Positions 44,579 to 55,592 are shown, numbered from the stretch's first letter. The stretch is DNA of 64,000 bases from Pseudomonadota bacterium (GCA_018241025.1 JAFEEQ010000015.1:62001-126000), one strand, 5' to 3'. Numbers and translations: made by a program. Notes: a model not told the origin generated them from the sequence alone.

Positions 44579-44878
44579 TGCCCTGCGCCGTCCTACGCAT
44601 GAAGGGCTGGCGACTCTGTGCCAGCGGTGAAGCCTACTGCTGCTTGTGGTCCGGCGCACGCAATGCGCGCACAGAGCCCCATGATCTTGGGGTCACTTGG
44701 CCCGATTCGCATAAATCAGGTCAATGAACGGAAACCACTTATCCCAAGGCAAAAGATGATCGCCTGAACAATAGGATAGCGACAATAGCGCATAATCCGG
44801 ACGAAGCCGTAGCGGGTTTGTTCTCCTGCGCGGGGAACGGGCCTTGCGTCTTGCGTTGCAAGGCCCGAAGGACGGCGC
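44579..44878. other. Gap between smc and the DsbA-like gene
   Basis: About 300 bases with no supported gene. The one clear structure is a perfect 10-bp stem (CGGGCCTTGC at 44838-44847 with its complement at 44858-44867) twelve bases past the stop of the DsbA-like gene. It is a plausible transcript end for that operon, but no T run follows on the minus strand. The smc promoter should also lie here; I could not pick it out. Confidence 0.5.
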
Positions 44879-45541
44879 TCAAGACTTGCTGGCGAGTGCC
44901 GCGTCGATCGCAGCCTTCACGCCGGTCCAGGGCAGCCCGGCCTCGAGCACCTTGTCATCGACGATGAAGGTCGGTGTTCCGGTGACGCCGTAGCGCGTGG
45001 CGCCATATTCCGCGACCCGTGCGATCCGCGCCAACGTGTTCGGGTCGGTCATGCAGCTGCGGGCTTTGTCGGTCGAAAGGCCGGCGGCGTGCGCCGCCGC
45101 GATCAAGCCGCCCTCGACATCCGTCACGCCGTATTCCGGATCCCATTTCGGCTGGGTGCGGAACAGCATGTCGATAAACTTGAAGTACTGATCCTTGGGC
45201 AGGCAGCTGGCGATGCCTTCGGCCGGGACATCGGCGGGACCGATAGGTGTGATGCGGAAGACGTAGTAGACCTTTCCGGCATCGATGTACTGCGACTTGA
45301 GGGTCGGAAAGCCCTCTTCGTTCATGCGGGCGCAGACCGGACATTGCGGCGCTGCGTATTCGACCACCGTGATCGGCGCTTTGGGATTGCCGAGCGTGCG
45401 GTCTTCCGGCAGCACCGACACGCTGACGACATCGGCACCGACTTCCGGCGTGTCATCCGCGCTGCGGCCAAAGTAGAGCCACGCTCCAAAGCCGATCGCC
45501 ACGATCAGTATCAGAGCCAGGAAGGCGCCGGCGCGATTCAA
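44879..45541 (-). CDS. DsbA-like thioredoxin-fold protein (CPVC)
   Basis: 220 residues. An N-terminal hydrophobic helix (about 5-25) anchors or exports it to the periplasm; the mature part has the thioredoxin fold with active site PQCPVCARMNEEGF and the cis-proline region GVTGTPTFIVDD. Two further Cys (ASCLPKD and RSCMTDP) could form a second disulphide. It is a close paralogue of the next gene upstream, from which it differs at the active-site dipeptide (PV against PH). DsbA-like proteins sit beside mutY and smc in many relatives, usually as a single copy. Confidence 0.88.
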   Translation of the reverse strand: MNRAGAFLALILIVAIGFGAWLYFGRSADDTPEVGADVVSVSVLPEDRTLGNPKAPITVVEYAAPQCPVCARMNEEGFPTLKSQYIDAGKVYYVFRITPIGPADVPAEGIASCLPKDQYFKFIDMLFRTQPKWDPEYGVTDVEGGLIAAAHAAGLSTDKARSCMTDPNTLARIARVAEYGATRYGVTGTPTFIVDDKVLEAGLPWTGVKAAIDAALASKS

Positions 45542-45566
45542 CGCGAGAGCTCCCGCTTCATCGCGA

Positions 45567-46238
45567 CTATTTCTTCGCCGCGAGAGCGCCGTCGATCGCC
45601 TTCTTCACGTCGTCCCATGGCAATCCGCCGGCGAGGACCTTGCCGGCGACGATGAAGGTCGGTGTGCCGGTGACACCATAGCGGGTCGCGGCGAGGGTCG
45701 ACTGTGCCTTCACGCGCGCATCGTTGGCCGGATCGGCCATGCAGGTGCGGGTCTGATCGGCCGAGAGGCCGGCGATGCGGCCGAGCGCGACAAGGCCGCC
45801 TTCGACGTCAGAGATGCCGTATTCCGGGTCCCAGGTGTCCTGCTTGCGGAAAAGGAGGTCCATGAAGTTGAAATACTTGTCCTTCGGCAGGCAGCGGGCG
45901 ATGCCTTCGGCGGGTGCATCGGCGTTGCCGATCGGGAAGACGCGGAAGATGTAGAACACCTTGCCGGTGTCGATGTACTGCGACTTGAGGACGGGGAAGC
46001 CCTCCTCGTTCATGCGCGCGCAGTGCGGGCACATCGGCGCGGCATATTCCACTACGGTGATCGGCGCGGTGCGCTTGCCGAGGGTCATGTCGTCCGGCGT
46101 CACGGTGATGGCGACGGGCGCGTCGGCGCCGAGGTCCGGCGTGTCGCTGCTGCTCGAACCCAGGATGTACCAGGCCGCTCCACCGACCACGAGCACGGCG
46201 GCGACGATGACGGCGATCAGAATGTTCGAGCGATTCAA
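45567..46238 (-). CDS. DsbA-like thioredoxin-fold protein (CPHC)
   Basis: 223 residues. Same build as its neighbour: hydrophobic N-terminal helix (about 5-26), active site PMCPHCARMNEEGF, and the cis-proline GVTGTPTFIVAG. CPHC is the classical DsbA dipeptide and gives a strongly oxidising disulphide, so this copy is the likelier general oxidase for exported proteins. The two extra Cys are conserved (ARCLPKD, RTCMADP). It lies 25 bases upstream of its paralogue, so both are on one transcript. Confidence 0.9.
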   Translation of the reverse strand: MNRSNILIAVIVAAVLVVGGAAWYILGSSSSDTPDLGADAPVAITVTPDDMTLGKRTAPITVVEYAAPMCPHCARMNEEGFPVLKSQYIDTGKVFYIFRVFPIGNADAPAEGIARCLPKDKYFNFMDLLFRKQDTWDPEYGISDVEGGLVALGRIAGLSADQTRTCMADPANDARVKAQSTLAATRYGVTGTPTFIVAGKVLAGGLPWDDVKKAIDGALAAKK

Positions 46239-46305
46239 GGGCGATCTCCGAAGCGGGGCAGGGTGCTTTTGGCAGAGGCGGGCGAAGGGTTCAATCCGCG
46301 GGGCG

Positions 46306-46779
46306 TTAACCTCTACGGCGGCGGGCGAGATTGAGCAGGGCTTCGCCGAGTTTTTCCGGGCCTTTCCAGCGTCTCACGGGATCGGCCGATGACGGTTCGA
46401 TGGGGCGCGGCGGCGTGGGCGGCGGTTCCGGCACCGGAGCCAGCGGTCCCTGGACGAAGCGAAGACGCGTGACGGCGTCGCGGCCGAGATAGCTGTTGAT
46501 GCGGGCGCACAGAGCGCGTGTCTCGTGCTGGAGGAACAGGGCAGCGGCAGGCTCGGCTTTCAGTGTCAGCACGCCGCTGTCGCTGAGCTTCACCGGACGG
46601 GCGAGGCGCGCGGTGTGTTCGCCGGCGATCTCGCGCCAGCGAAGTACAAGGGTCGGATCGGCGAAGCCGGCGCGGGTGAAGGCCGTGCGCGCGGCGAGCG
46701 TGGCATCGCCGCCGACCTCGCCGGCGCGGCCGCGGCGTTGCGGCGGTGGCAGTTGTTTGTCGTCGGTCGGTTGCGCCAT
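46306..46779 (-). CDS. DUF721 (DciA-like) protein
   Basis: 157 residues. The central part (about 25-105), with FADPTLVLRWREIAGEHTA, the run LARPVKL and LTLKAEPAAALFLQH, is the DUF721 domain. In other bacteria DUF721/DciA proteins help load the replicative helicase DnaB. The C-terminus here is a Pro-rich linker and a basic tail. It is divergent from mutY with nine bases between the starts, so they share an upstream region, and is followed by the DsbA-like pair. Confidence 0.82.
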   Translation of the reverse strand: MAQPTDDKQLPPPQRRGRAGEVGGDATLAARTAFTRAGFADPTLVLRWREIAGEHTARLARPVKLSDSGVLTLKAEPAAALFLQHETRALCARINSYLGRDAVTRLRFVQGPLAPVPEPPPTPPRPIEPSSADPVRRWKGPEKLGEALLNLARRRRG

Positions 46780-46788
46780 GGTGGCAGT

Positions 46789-49041
<2,253 letters not shown>

Positions 49042-49719
49042 CCACGACACAAGATGTTGTGCACAGGGGCGAAACTGCGCCGGTGGTGCGGCGTCGCGCC
49101 ATGGCGCGTGAGGGCGGCGAGGTGCTCCGGCGTGCCGTAGCCCTTGTTCGAGAGCCAGCCATAGCCGGGGTGATCATCGTGCAGCGCGGCCATCATGCGG
49201 TCGCGGGTGACTTTGGCGATGATCGAGGCGGCGGCGATCGACACCGACTTGGCGTCGCCCTCGATCAGCGTGTCGCAGGGACAGGGCAGCGCCGGCGGAT
49301 CGTTGCCGTCGACGAGCGCGAAGGCCGCTTCGATCTTCAGGGCGCGGACGGCACGGGCCATCGCCATGTGGGTGGCCTGGCGGATGTTGATGAGGTCGAT
49401 TTCGTCGACCGTGGCCTCGCCAACGCCAATGGCCACGGCGCTCTCCATGATCGCGGCGTAGAGGACTTCGCGGCGGCCGGCATCGAGTTTCTTTGAGTCG
49501 TCGAGGCCCTTGGGGATGCGGGTGCGGTCGAGGATCACCGCCGCAGCGACGACCGGGCCGGCGAGCGGACCGCGCCCTACCTCATCCACGCCGGCGACCG
49601 GGCCGGGCAGGCGCTTCAAAATGCGCGCTTCGTAGATGTAGTGCGGCATGGCGCAAGACTAAGCAGGGCGGGCCGCTCCGCCTAGCGAAGCGGGGCCAGT
49701 TATGCACAGGGCCGCCGTC

Positions 49720-50094
49720 TCAGGTCGCGGCGGTGAACCAGAGCGGAACGACGTAATCGTAGGTGATCTCTTCGCCAGGAGCGATGTCGCGCAGGGCGAT
49801 GATGCTGATCTCGTTGCTGTCGTAGTGATGGTCGAGCCTGGCATTGGGCTCGGCACTGTGATTGTAGAGCGAGAGATAGCCGAGGCCGATGCAGCAGGCT
49901 TTGGCGGGATCGCCGCCGTCGTCGAAATTCTCCTCCCAGGCCATGGCGTAGTCGCTGAGGCCCGGGCATTCGGAGTCGGGCAGGGCGAGGGGCAGGACCG
50001 GAGAGCGCTCGACGGTTTCGCCCTTTGCGATGGCAGCGGTCGCGAGGACGCCGCGGCCTTTGCCCTCAATCTTCACGTACGAGATCTTTTGCAC
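49720..50094 (-). CDS. Small SET domain protein
   Basis: 124 residues, essentially one SET domain. It shows the pseudoknot motifs of the family: SLYNHSAEPNARL (the NHS-x-x-PN motif) and EEITYDYV (the YDY strand), with GKGRGVLATAAI at the N-terminus. SET proteins methylate lysines in proteins; the small bacterial ones have few known targets. I start at GTG (MQKISYVKIEG) because the longer frame upstream is Arg-rich and not SET-like. The post-SET Cys cluster is missing. It lies between rnhB and a methyltransferase gene. Confidence 0.78.
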   Translation of the reverse strand: MQKISYVKIEGKGRGVLATAAIAKGETVERSPVLPLALPDSECPGLSDYAMAWEENFDDGGDPAKACCIGLGYLSLYNHSAEPNARLDHHYDSNEISIIALRDIAPGEEITYDYVVPLWFTAAT

Positions 50095-50159
50095 GACGCA
50101 CCCGATGAATCTGGCCGGCCGACGATTGCGCGAGCCTCGCGCCGCTGTCGAGTGGACGT

Positions 50160-50789
50160 TCAGGCGCAGGCGGCAACGATGCCTTGCGATCCGGTGGAGA
50201 GCTTCTCGTCGTGCAGGATGACGAGGCCGGCGGCCTTGAGTGCTTCGCGCAATCCGTCGAGCTCGTTGCCGCCCATCGTGATCGGGTTCGGAATCCATTT
50301 CGACACGTCGTCCGAGATGTGACTGCGGACGATCATGACGAAGCGGCCGCCGGGCGAGAGCAGCGAGCGGATGCGCATCAGGGTCGCGACCGGATTGCTC
50401 CAGAACTGCCAGGAGTGCGCGGCAACGATGGCGTCGAAGGGGCCGTCAGGCCATTGCCGGATCAAGGTGTCGTCGCCGAGGCGCAGATGCAGCGCGGTCT
50501 TGCCGTCGTAGCGGCCGAGCTTCTTGAGCGCGGTGCGCAGCATGAGCGGCGAGGGATCGACGCCATAGATGCGCGCGGGGAGAAATCGCTCGGCGGCGAG
50601 CTGGGCGAGGCGGCCGGTGCCGAAGCCGATCTCGAGATAGGATTGCGGCTTGACCGGACGGAGCTGCTCGATGACCCAGTGATAGTTGGGCGAGGACAGC
50701 CACTCCATCAGATGGCCGAAAACGCGCCCGGCAAGGCCGGAGGGGCGCATGGGCTGGGGAATTTTCTTCGGCACGGACATCTTTGGCAT
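50160..50789 (-). CDS. Class I SAM-dependent methyltransferase
   Basis: 209 residues. Motif I is YLEIGFGTGRLAQLA, then IYGVDPSPLML (strand 2 acid) and FDAIVAAHSWQFW (motif IV). A short basic N-terminal tail precedes the domain. The substrate is unknown; the aromatic HSWQFW region recalls small-molecule or lipid methyltransferases but is not proof. I start at MPKMSVPKK; the longer frame runs through the anti-sigma-like gene. Confidence 0.78.
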   Translation of the reverse strand: MPKMSVPKKIPQPMRPSGLAGRVFGHLMEWLSSPNYHWVIEQLRPVKPQSYLEIGFGTGRLAQLAAERFLPARIYGVDPSPLMLRTALKKLGRYDGKTALHLRLGDDTLIRQWPDGPFDAIVAAHSWQFWSNPVATLMRIRSLLSPGGRFVMIVRSHISDDVSKWIPNPITMGGNELDGLREALKAAGLVILHDEKLSTGSQGIVAACA

Positions 50790-50863
50790 GGTCGGCAATG
50801 GGCGCTGAATCGTCAAATCCACTTCTATGCCTTGCCGTGCGATACATATTTGCGAATTCGCAA

Positions 50864-51154
50864 TCAGGCCCTCGCCGAGCGCAGCACCGTGAATGACAGC
50901 GTCAGCGTCAGTGCGACCAGGATCGCTGGCAGGGTGAACATGCCGAAGGCGCCCATGTGGGCGAGCGGTGCGAGGAAGAGGAGCGTCAGCGCGGTCAGGA
51001 GCGTGAACAGTCCGGCCATGACCCATGCGGCGATGCGGGCGGGACGCGCTTCGTGCTCGGCGATGCGTTCCATCATCTCGACCGAGAAGGCACCGGCATC
51101 GGCCTCGGGCAGGGGCGTGGCGAGCAGGGCGTCGAGTTCGCTGTCGGTGATCAT
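50864..51154 (-). CDS. Small membrane protein, probable partner of the ECF sigma factor
   Basis: 96 residues. An acidic cytoplasmic N-terminus of about 37 residues (MITDSELDALLATPLP and on) and two closely spaced transmembrane helices (about 42-63 and 70-90). It overlaps the sigma-factor stop by four bases, the classical position of an anti-sigma factor. The zinc-binding His-x3-Cys-x2-Cys motif of common anti-sigma factors is absent, so if it inhibits the sigma factor it does so by another fold. Confidence 0.6.
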   Translation of the reverse strand: MITDSELDALLATPLPEADAGAFSVEMMERIAEHEARPARIAAWVMAGLFTLLTALTLLFLAPLAHMGAFGMFTLPAILVALTLTLSFTVLRSARA

Positions 51155-51666
51155 GGCGATCCTCCCAGAAGGGATTTGAGTTTTTCACGGCCGCGCAGGA
51201 CGTGACTCTTAAGCGTGCCGAGCGGCATTTCGAGGGTTTCGGCGGCTTCGGTGTTCGAGAGACCGAAGGCGAAGCACAGGGTGAGCGCGGCAGATTCCGG
51301 CGCCGACAATTTCGCGAAGGCGCGTTCGAGATCGACGCGCGCGAGCGTGGCGCCTTCGCCGCTCGGACTCTCGCCCTGCCAGTCGTCGAGCGGATCGTCC
51401 GGCTTGCGCTTGCGGGCGTGCATCAGGAAGCGCGAATAGGCGATGCGGTAGAGCCAGGTGGCGAAGGCACTGTCGCCGCGGAAGTTCGCGATGCCGCGCC
51501 AGGCTTCGAGGAAGGTCTCCTGCGCGAGATCGTCGGCCAGGGCGTGGTTGCCACGGGTGAGACGGAGAAGGAGGCCGCGGACGTTTGATTGATGCTGGCG
51601 TGCAAGCGCGCTGAAGGCGGCGACGTCGCGTGCCACCGCTCGTTCGACAAGGTCCTTGTCGGCCAT
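51151..51666 (-). CDS. RNA polymerase ECF-type sigma factor
   Basis: 171 residues with regions 2 and 4 only. Region 2 has the run ALADDLAQETFLEAWRGI and TWLYRIAYSRFL; region 4 has AALTLCFAFGLSNTEAAETLEMPLGTLKSHVLRGRE with its helix-turn-helix. No extra C-terminal domain. It is followed by a small two-helix membrane protein, the probable anti-sigma factor, and preceded by a DUF6249-like membrane protein 24 bases upstream. Its target promoters cannot be read here. Confidence 0.92.
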   Translation of the reverse strand: MADKDLVERAVARDVAAFSALARQHQSNVRGLLLRLTRGNHALADDLAQETFLEAWRGIANFRGDSAFATWLYRIAYSRFLMHARKRKPDDPLDDWQGESPSGEGATLARVDLERAFAKLSAPESAALTLCFAFGLSNTEAAETLEMPLGTLKSHVLRGREKLKSLLGGSP

Positions 51667-51690
51667 CGCGTTTCGCCCGCCGGTTCTGCC

Positions 51691-52071
51691 TCAGTTCGGA
51701 CGGCTGCGGTCGAAGATGGCGAGCAGGACGAGGGACAGGCCGAGCAGGAGCGGGAAGAGCGCAAGGGTCGGCAGCCAGTTTGCGCCGACCGGGCCGTGGA
51801 ACATCGACTGCTCGGTCATTGCCCAGAGGAAGACGCCGAAAGCGGCGCCGAGGCCGATCAGGATGATGCCGCCGCGCATCATGCCGGCATGGGCGCGGCG
51901 GACGCTGCCGCCTAACAGTTCGGGCGGGACGGGCTGGCCCTTCTCGGCCAGGGTCTGCATCACGCGGTAGCGCGCCATGCGGACCTGGTAGACGAAGAAG
52001 CCATTGGCGATGAAGACGAGGCCGAGGACGATCCAGAGGACCGTCGCGACCGTGACGATGCCCGACATCAT
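51691..52071 (-). CDS. Small membrane protein, DUF6249-like
   Basis: 126 residues. A helix near 5-27, a short hydrophilic part with a Glu-Lys-Gly-Gln loop, then a helix pair (about 65-85 and 98-118) and a basic tail. The build and position beside an ECF sigma factor fit the DUF6249 group, but the match is by eye. It is the first gene of the sigma-factor group. The second Met is an alternative start. Confidence 0.55.
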   Translation of the reverse strand: MMSGIVTVATVLWIVLGLVFIANGFFVYQVRMARYRVMQTLAEKGQPVPPELLGGSVRRAHAGMMRGGIILIGLGAAFGVFLWAMTEQSMFHGPVGANWLPTLALFPLLLGLSLVLLAIFDRSRPN

Positions 52072-52330
52072 GGTGAATATCCTTCTCCCGCCGCCTTTCG
52101 GGCGGTTCCGAAGGGGTTAGATGCGGAGGGGCAGGGTTCGGATGCAAGGCGGCTTTGTGATGACCGACATTGCCCCAGAGAGCTACGGAGGCCGGCGCGC
52201 TGAGTTAACGGAGTAAACTTTGGCCCGCGGCTACTCAATGCGGTCGGGTTCAAACGGCCGCTTCGTTTTTTTTGACAGCAGTTGGAGCCCGTGGAATCGT
52301 TACTGTGTCTCAAATTCGGCGCGGCTGCAG

Positions 52331-52777
52331 ATGAACATGCGTTATGTCGTACTAATCATGGCTATTCTCGGATTCAGTATACCGGCAATTGCACGTCATC
52401 ATCACACCGGTGCCAAAGGAAATCTCGCGAGTTGGGTCGACTCCATCATCACGCAAGATTCTCGCGGATGGTATTTTTTTCGCTACGACTATGGCTCCGT
52501 AAATGACGTTTCGACCGAGCGCCGTTCGCAGAACGAATACGTCGTCAACGCTCACTACACCTACAATTCCGGCCAGCGGGGCTGGGCGAAGATCGTCGTG
52601 ATCAACAACCGCTTCAACTGCATCGAATTCTGGAACGAAGGGGTGTGCCGCGGGCTGCGCGAGCCGTTGTCGGATGGCAATGGCGGCGGAACTTATACGC
52701 CGTCCGTGCCAAACGATCCATTTGGCGGCAAGTGCGCCTGGTGGCAGAACGAAGGTGCCTTCGGACAGTGCCACTGA
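52331..52777 (+). CDS. Hypothetical exported protein
   Basis: 148 residues. A signal peptide is clear (hydrophobic core YVVLIMAILGFSIPAIA), and the mature part starts with His-His-His. Three Cys follow at the C-terminal third (NCIEFWNEGVC, GKCAWWQ, FGQCH), so disulphides are likely. Trp- and Tyr-rich strands suggest a small beta domain. No family recognised. The start MNMRYVV is preferred over the longer frame, which would put a non-signal stretch in front. Convergent with the radical SAM gene, 19 bases apart. Confidence 0.65.
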   Translation: MNMRYVVLIMAILGFSIPAIARHHHTGAKGNLASWVDSIITQDSRGWYFFRYDYGSVNDVSTERRSQNEYVVNAHYTYNSGQRGWAKIVVINNRFNCIEFWNEGVCRGLREPLSDGNGGGTYTPSVPNDPFGGKCAWWQNEGAFGQCH

Positions 52778-52796
52778 CAGCCTGCGGCGATGCAGT

Positions 52797-53918
52797 CTAC
52801 GCCGCGTCGAACAGGGAGAGTTGGTCTCCGGCTTTGGGCGGGCGGCGGAATTTGTCGAGGCTGAGCGGGCGGCGCTCGGTGTTGAGGCCGAGGCGCTTGA
52901 CCGCCATGTGGAAGCGCCGCGCCATCATCTCGGCGTAAGGCCCGGTGCCTTTCATCCGGGTGTTCCATTGCGCGTCGTAGTCCTTGCCGCCGCGCATCGC
53001 GCGGATCAGCGACATGACATGCCGCGCCTTGCCGGGCTCGTGGGTCTCGAGCCATTCGCGGAACAGATCCTTGATCTCGAGCGGCAGGCGCAGGAGGACA
53101 TAGCCGGCGGCCGTGGCGCCATGGTCCCTGGCCGCGGACAGCACCGCTTCCATCTCGCCGTCGTTGAGCGCGGGGATCGCCGGCGCGAACATCACCGCGG
53201 TCGGGATGCCGGCCTCGCTGAGCGCCTTAATCGCCTGGAGACGGCGCGGCGGCGTGCCGGCGCGCGGCTCCATCGCGCGGGCGAGGCGGCGGTCGAGCGT
53301 GGTGACGGACAGCGCGACCTTGGCGAGGCCGTCCCGCGCCATCTCCGACAGGATGTCGATATCGCGCATGACGAGCGGCGACTTGGTCACGATGCCGACG
53401 GGATGGCGGAAATCGCGCAGCACCTCGAGCACCTCGCGCATGATGCGCATCTTCTTCTCGATCGGCTGATAGGGATCGGTGTTGGTGCCGATGGCGATGG
53501 TCTTCGGGACATAGCCCGGCGCCGACAATTCCTTCGCCAGCAGCGCAGCTGCGTTGGGCTTGGCGAAGAGGCGGGATTCGAAATCGGCGCCCGGCGAGAG
53601 GCCGAGATAGGCATGGGTCGGCCGCGCGAAGCAGTAAATGCAGCCATGCTCGCAGCCGCGATAGGGATTGATCGACTGGTCGAAGGAGATGTCGGGCGAG
53701 GTGTTGCGCGCGATGATGCTGCGCGTGGCGTCGAGGGCCACCTGGGTGCGCAGCGGCGGCGGCGCGCCATCCTCCGGACGCCAGCCATCGTCTTCCGGGC
53801 TCCAGCCGTCGTCGATCAGGACGCGCTTCTGGCTCTCGTAGCGCCCCGTGGCGTTGGAGAGCGCCCCGCGCCCTCGCAGGAGCCGCCTGTCAGCCGTAAT
53901 GTCGAGGACTGTCGTCAT
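52797..53918 (-). CDS. PA0069 family radical SAM protein (SplB-like)
   Basis: 373 residues. The [4Fe-4S]/SAM cluster motif is GCEHGCIYCFAR (C-x3-C-x2-C). The rest follows the long radical SAM barrel with IGTNTDPYQPIEKK and TKSPLVMRDIDIL, as in the PA0069/Rv2578c group often annotated as SPL-like or unknown. The N-terminus has a short tandem repeat of seven residues (DDGWSPE then DDGWRPE). I start at MTTVLDITADR. It sits between the rnhB-ccrM block and an AT-richer stretch. Confidence 0.88.
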   Translation of the reverse strand: MTTVLDITADRRLLRGRGALSNATGRYESQKRVLIDDGWSPEDDGWRPEDGAPPPLRTQVALDATRSIIARNTSPDISFDQSINPYRGCEHGCIYCFARPTHAYLGLSPGADFESRLFAKPNAAALLAKELSAPGYVPKTIAIGTNTDPYQPIEKKMRIMREVLEVLRDFRHPVGIVTKSPLVMRDIDILSEMARDGLAKVALSVTTLDRRLARAMEPRAGTPPRRLQAIKALSEAGIPTAVMFAPAIPALNDGEMEAVLSAARDHGATAAGYVLLRLPLEIKDLFREWLETHEPGKARHVMSLIRAMRGGKDYDAQWNTRMKGTGPYAEMMARRFHMAVKRLGLNTERRPLSLDKFRRPPKAGDQLSLFDAA

Positions 53919-54088
53919 GGGTGGGAATATAGGGATGGAATGAGAACAAATCAAGTACAAGCTTCTGAATGGCGATCATCGAACTTTGTGGGGACGCAAC
54001 GTTGACAATATTCCTTTGCAATCAGCGGCCTCAAAGCGGCTACCCTTAAGCATGAGCGGTTGAGTCCGCTTGGACGGGGCGATCACTC

Positions 54089-54649
54089 ATGGGCATCAGC
54101 GAAAAGATTGGGATTGCCATTTCAATTGTTGGTGTGCTGCCTGGAATCGTTGAGATTTTCTTCCCTGGCGAGATCGCTGGAATGACTCGCCAAAGCAGAA
54201 AGATGGTGTTGGGCGCTTGTGCTGCACTAGTTTTAGTTGGATTGAGCGTGGCGTTTCTTTGGCCAGGAACGCCACGGGCCGCTTCGGGTCCGGTCGACAT
54301 AAAAGGAAACAATACCGGTGTCGCATGCGCATCTGGCGCCAAATGCGTTCAGAACAATTATTCCACAACGTTGGCTGACGCCGACCGATCTTTAGACATC
54401 GCGGCGAAAAAACAGATTCTTGCACTCCTCCCAAAGGGCTCGAAGAGGATTGATGTCCACAATGCGACAGGCGACTCTGAAACCGCTAGGTACGCTCAGC
54501 AGATCGTAGATTTCTTGGACTCTGAAGGGTTTGAAGCTCAATTCGACAATGGCTTGTACGTCACTTCTGAACGGATAGTTGGCGTCCACATTTCACCCAC
54601 CATCGACCAATTTGGGATCGAAAACATTGCGGTTGGTGCGAAGAAATAG
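54089..54649 (+). CDS. Hypothetical membrane protein in an AT-richer stretch
   Basis: 186 residues. Two hydrophobic segments near the N-terminus (about 6-25 and 39-60) and a soluble C-terminal part of about 110 residues with two Cys (GVACASGAKCVQNN) and a mixed alpha/beta look (RYAQQIVDFLDSEGF and after). The C-terminal part probably lies on one side of the membrane as a small sensor or adaptor domain, but I know no family. The codon use and base composition (about 50% G+C where I counted) are unlike the neighbours, pointing to horizontal transfer. Confidence 0.6.
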   Translation: MGISEKIGIAISIVGVLPGIVEIFFPGEIAGMTRQSRKMVLGACAALVLVGLSVAFLWPGTPRAASGPVDIKGNNTGVACASGAKCVQNNYSTTLADADRSLDIAAKKQILALLPKGSKRIDVHNATGDSETARYAQQIVDFLDSEGFEAQFDNGLYVTSERIVGVHISPTIDQFGIENIAVGAKK

Positions 54650-54863
54650 ATAGAATCCGCTCACCGCCTCACAACGCTTCTAGGATTGCTGCGGTTGTTA
54701 TAACGAACTGGAATTCGGCCACGTACAGCGGAGGTCCTTCGCGCTGACCTTGTGCCACGAACCGACGATCGCGCGCTTGAGGATTGACCAGAAGTCCTAA
54801 ATCAAATTCGTATAAATTGCGCGAATGACGTATCGCTCGGCGCTGTGCTTCACATGGTCGTAT

Positions 54864-55592
54864 CTACCTGAACAGCGCCATGAGCGGCGTGCCGCTGGTC
54901 GGATGGAGTACGTCCTCGATCACCCTGCGCGCCCATTCGCGGGCGTCGTCGCGGCCGTAGTGATCGTCTTTCGGTTCGAGATTGCGGCGGTCGGTCATTT
55001 GATCGCTGGCGATGAACCGGCAATCCGCATCGGTAACGGTCTCGCGCAGCGCGGCGACGAAGCGGTCGAAGCGGTCGATGTCGACGAAGAGGCTGCCGGC
55101 CTGCGGCGGACCGATCCAGATGCAGGCGCTGCCATTGGCGTGGATCGCGTCGATCAGGCGTCGTGCGTCGCGCAGCTTCTCGGTCCGGTTGCCGAACACC
55201 ATGTTGAGGCCGAGCGCAACCAGCGTGACGCGACGCCCGGCGCCGAGGCTCTCGTAGAGTTCGGGCAGGGGCGGAATGGAGCCGTCGCGAAAGTGGGGAC
55301 AATCGGAGAGCGCGTGCCCATCGCTGCAGGCCCAGGCGCCGCAATCGAGCTTCGCGTATTCGCGGCTCGTCCAGTCGTTCGCGCCGGCGCCGCATTTGGC
55401 ATAGATGCTCACGGCGAGCGGGCGGCCGGACACCGGATCGTTCAGCGCGCGCATCGCCTGATAGAGCGTAAGGCCGAAGGGGCCTTCGGCGTTGGAGTCG
55501 CCGAGGATGAGGATGCCGGCGGGCGCACGATCCTGCGCGAGCGCGGCAGTGGCGAACAGACAGGCGGCGATGACGGCGATGAGCTTGTGCAA
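54864..55592 (-). CDS. SGNH/GDSL-type hydrolase, exported
   Basis: 242 residues from the TTG with GGAG six bases upstream; this puts a signal peptide (hydrophobic core LIAVIAACLFATAALA) right at the N-terminus. Block I ILILGDSNAEG holds the nucleophile Ser, block III is ALGLNMVFGN, and the late block V is DDHYGRDDA, which has an Asp-His pair but not the exact DxxH spacing. Extracytoplasmic esterase or lysozyme-like activity is likely. Five Cys in the middle suggest disulphides. A TTG sixteen codons further up is the alternative. Confidence 0.75.
   Translation of the reverse strand: MHKLIAVIAACLFATAALAQDRAPAGILILGDSNAEGPFGLTLYQAMRALNDPVSGRPLAVSIYAKCGAGANDWTSREYAKLDCGAWACSDGHALSDCPHFRDGSIPPLPELYESLGAGRRVTLVALGLNMVFGNRTEKLRDARRLIDAIHANGSACIWIGPPQAGSLFVDIDRFDRFVAALRETVTDADCRFIASDQMTDRRNLEPKDDHYGRDDAREWARRVIEDVLHPTSGTPLMALFR

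Noticed and set aside
52674..54005. 443-residue plus-strand open frame
   Set aside because: Antisense of the radical SAM gene and overlapping the end of the exported protein gene.
54089..54649. Defence-system effector
   Set aside because: No nuclease, TIR, NTPase or pore-effector motif is visible and there is no partner gene; composition alone is not enough.
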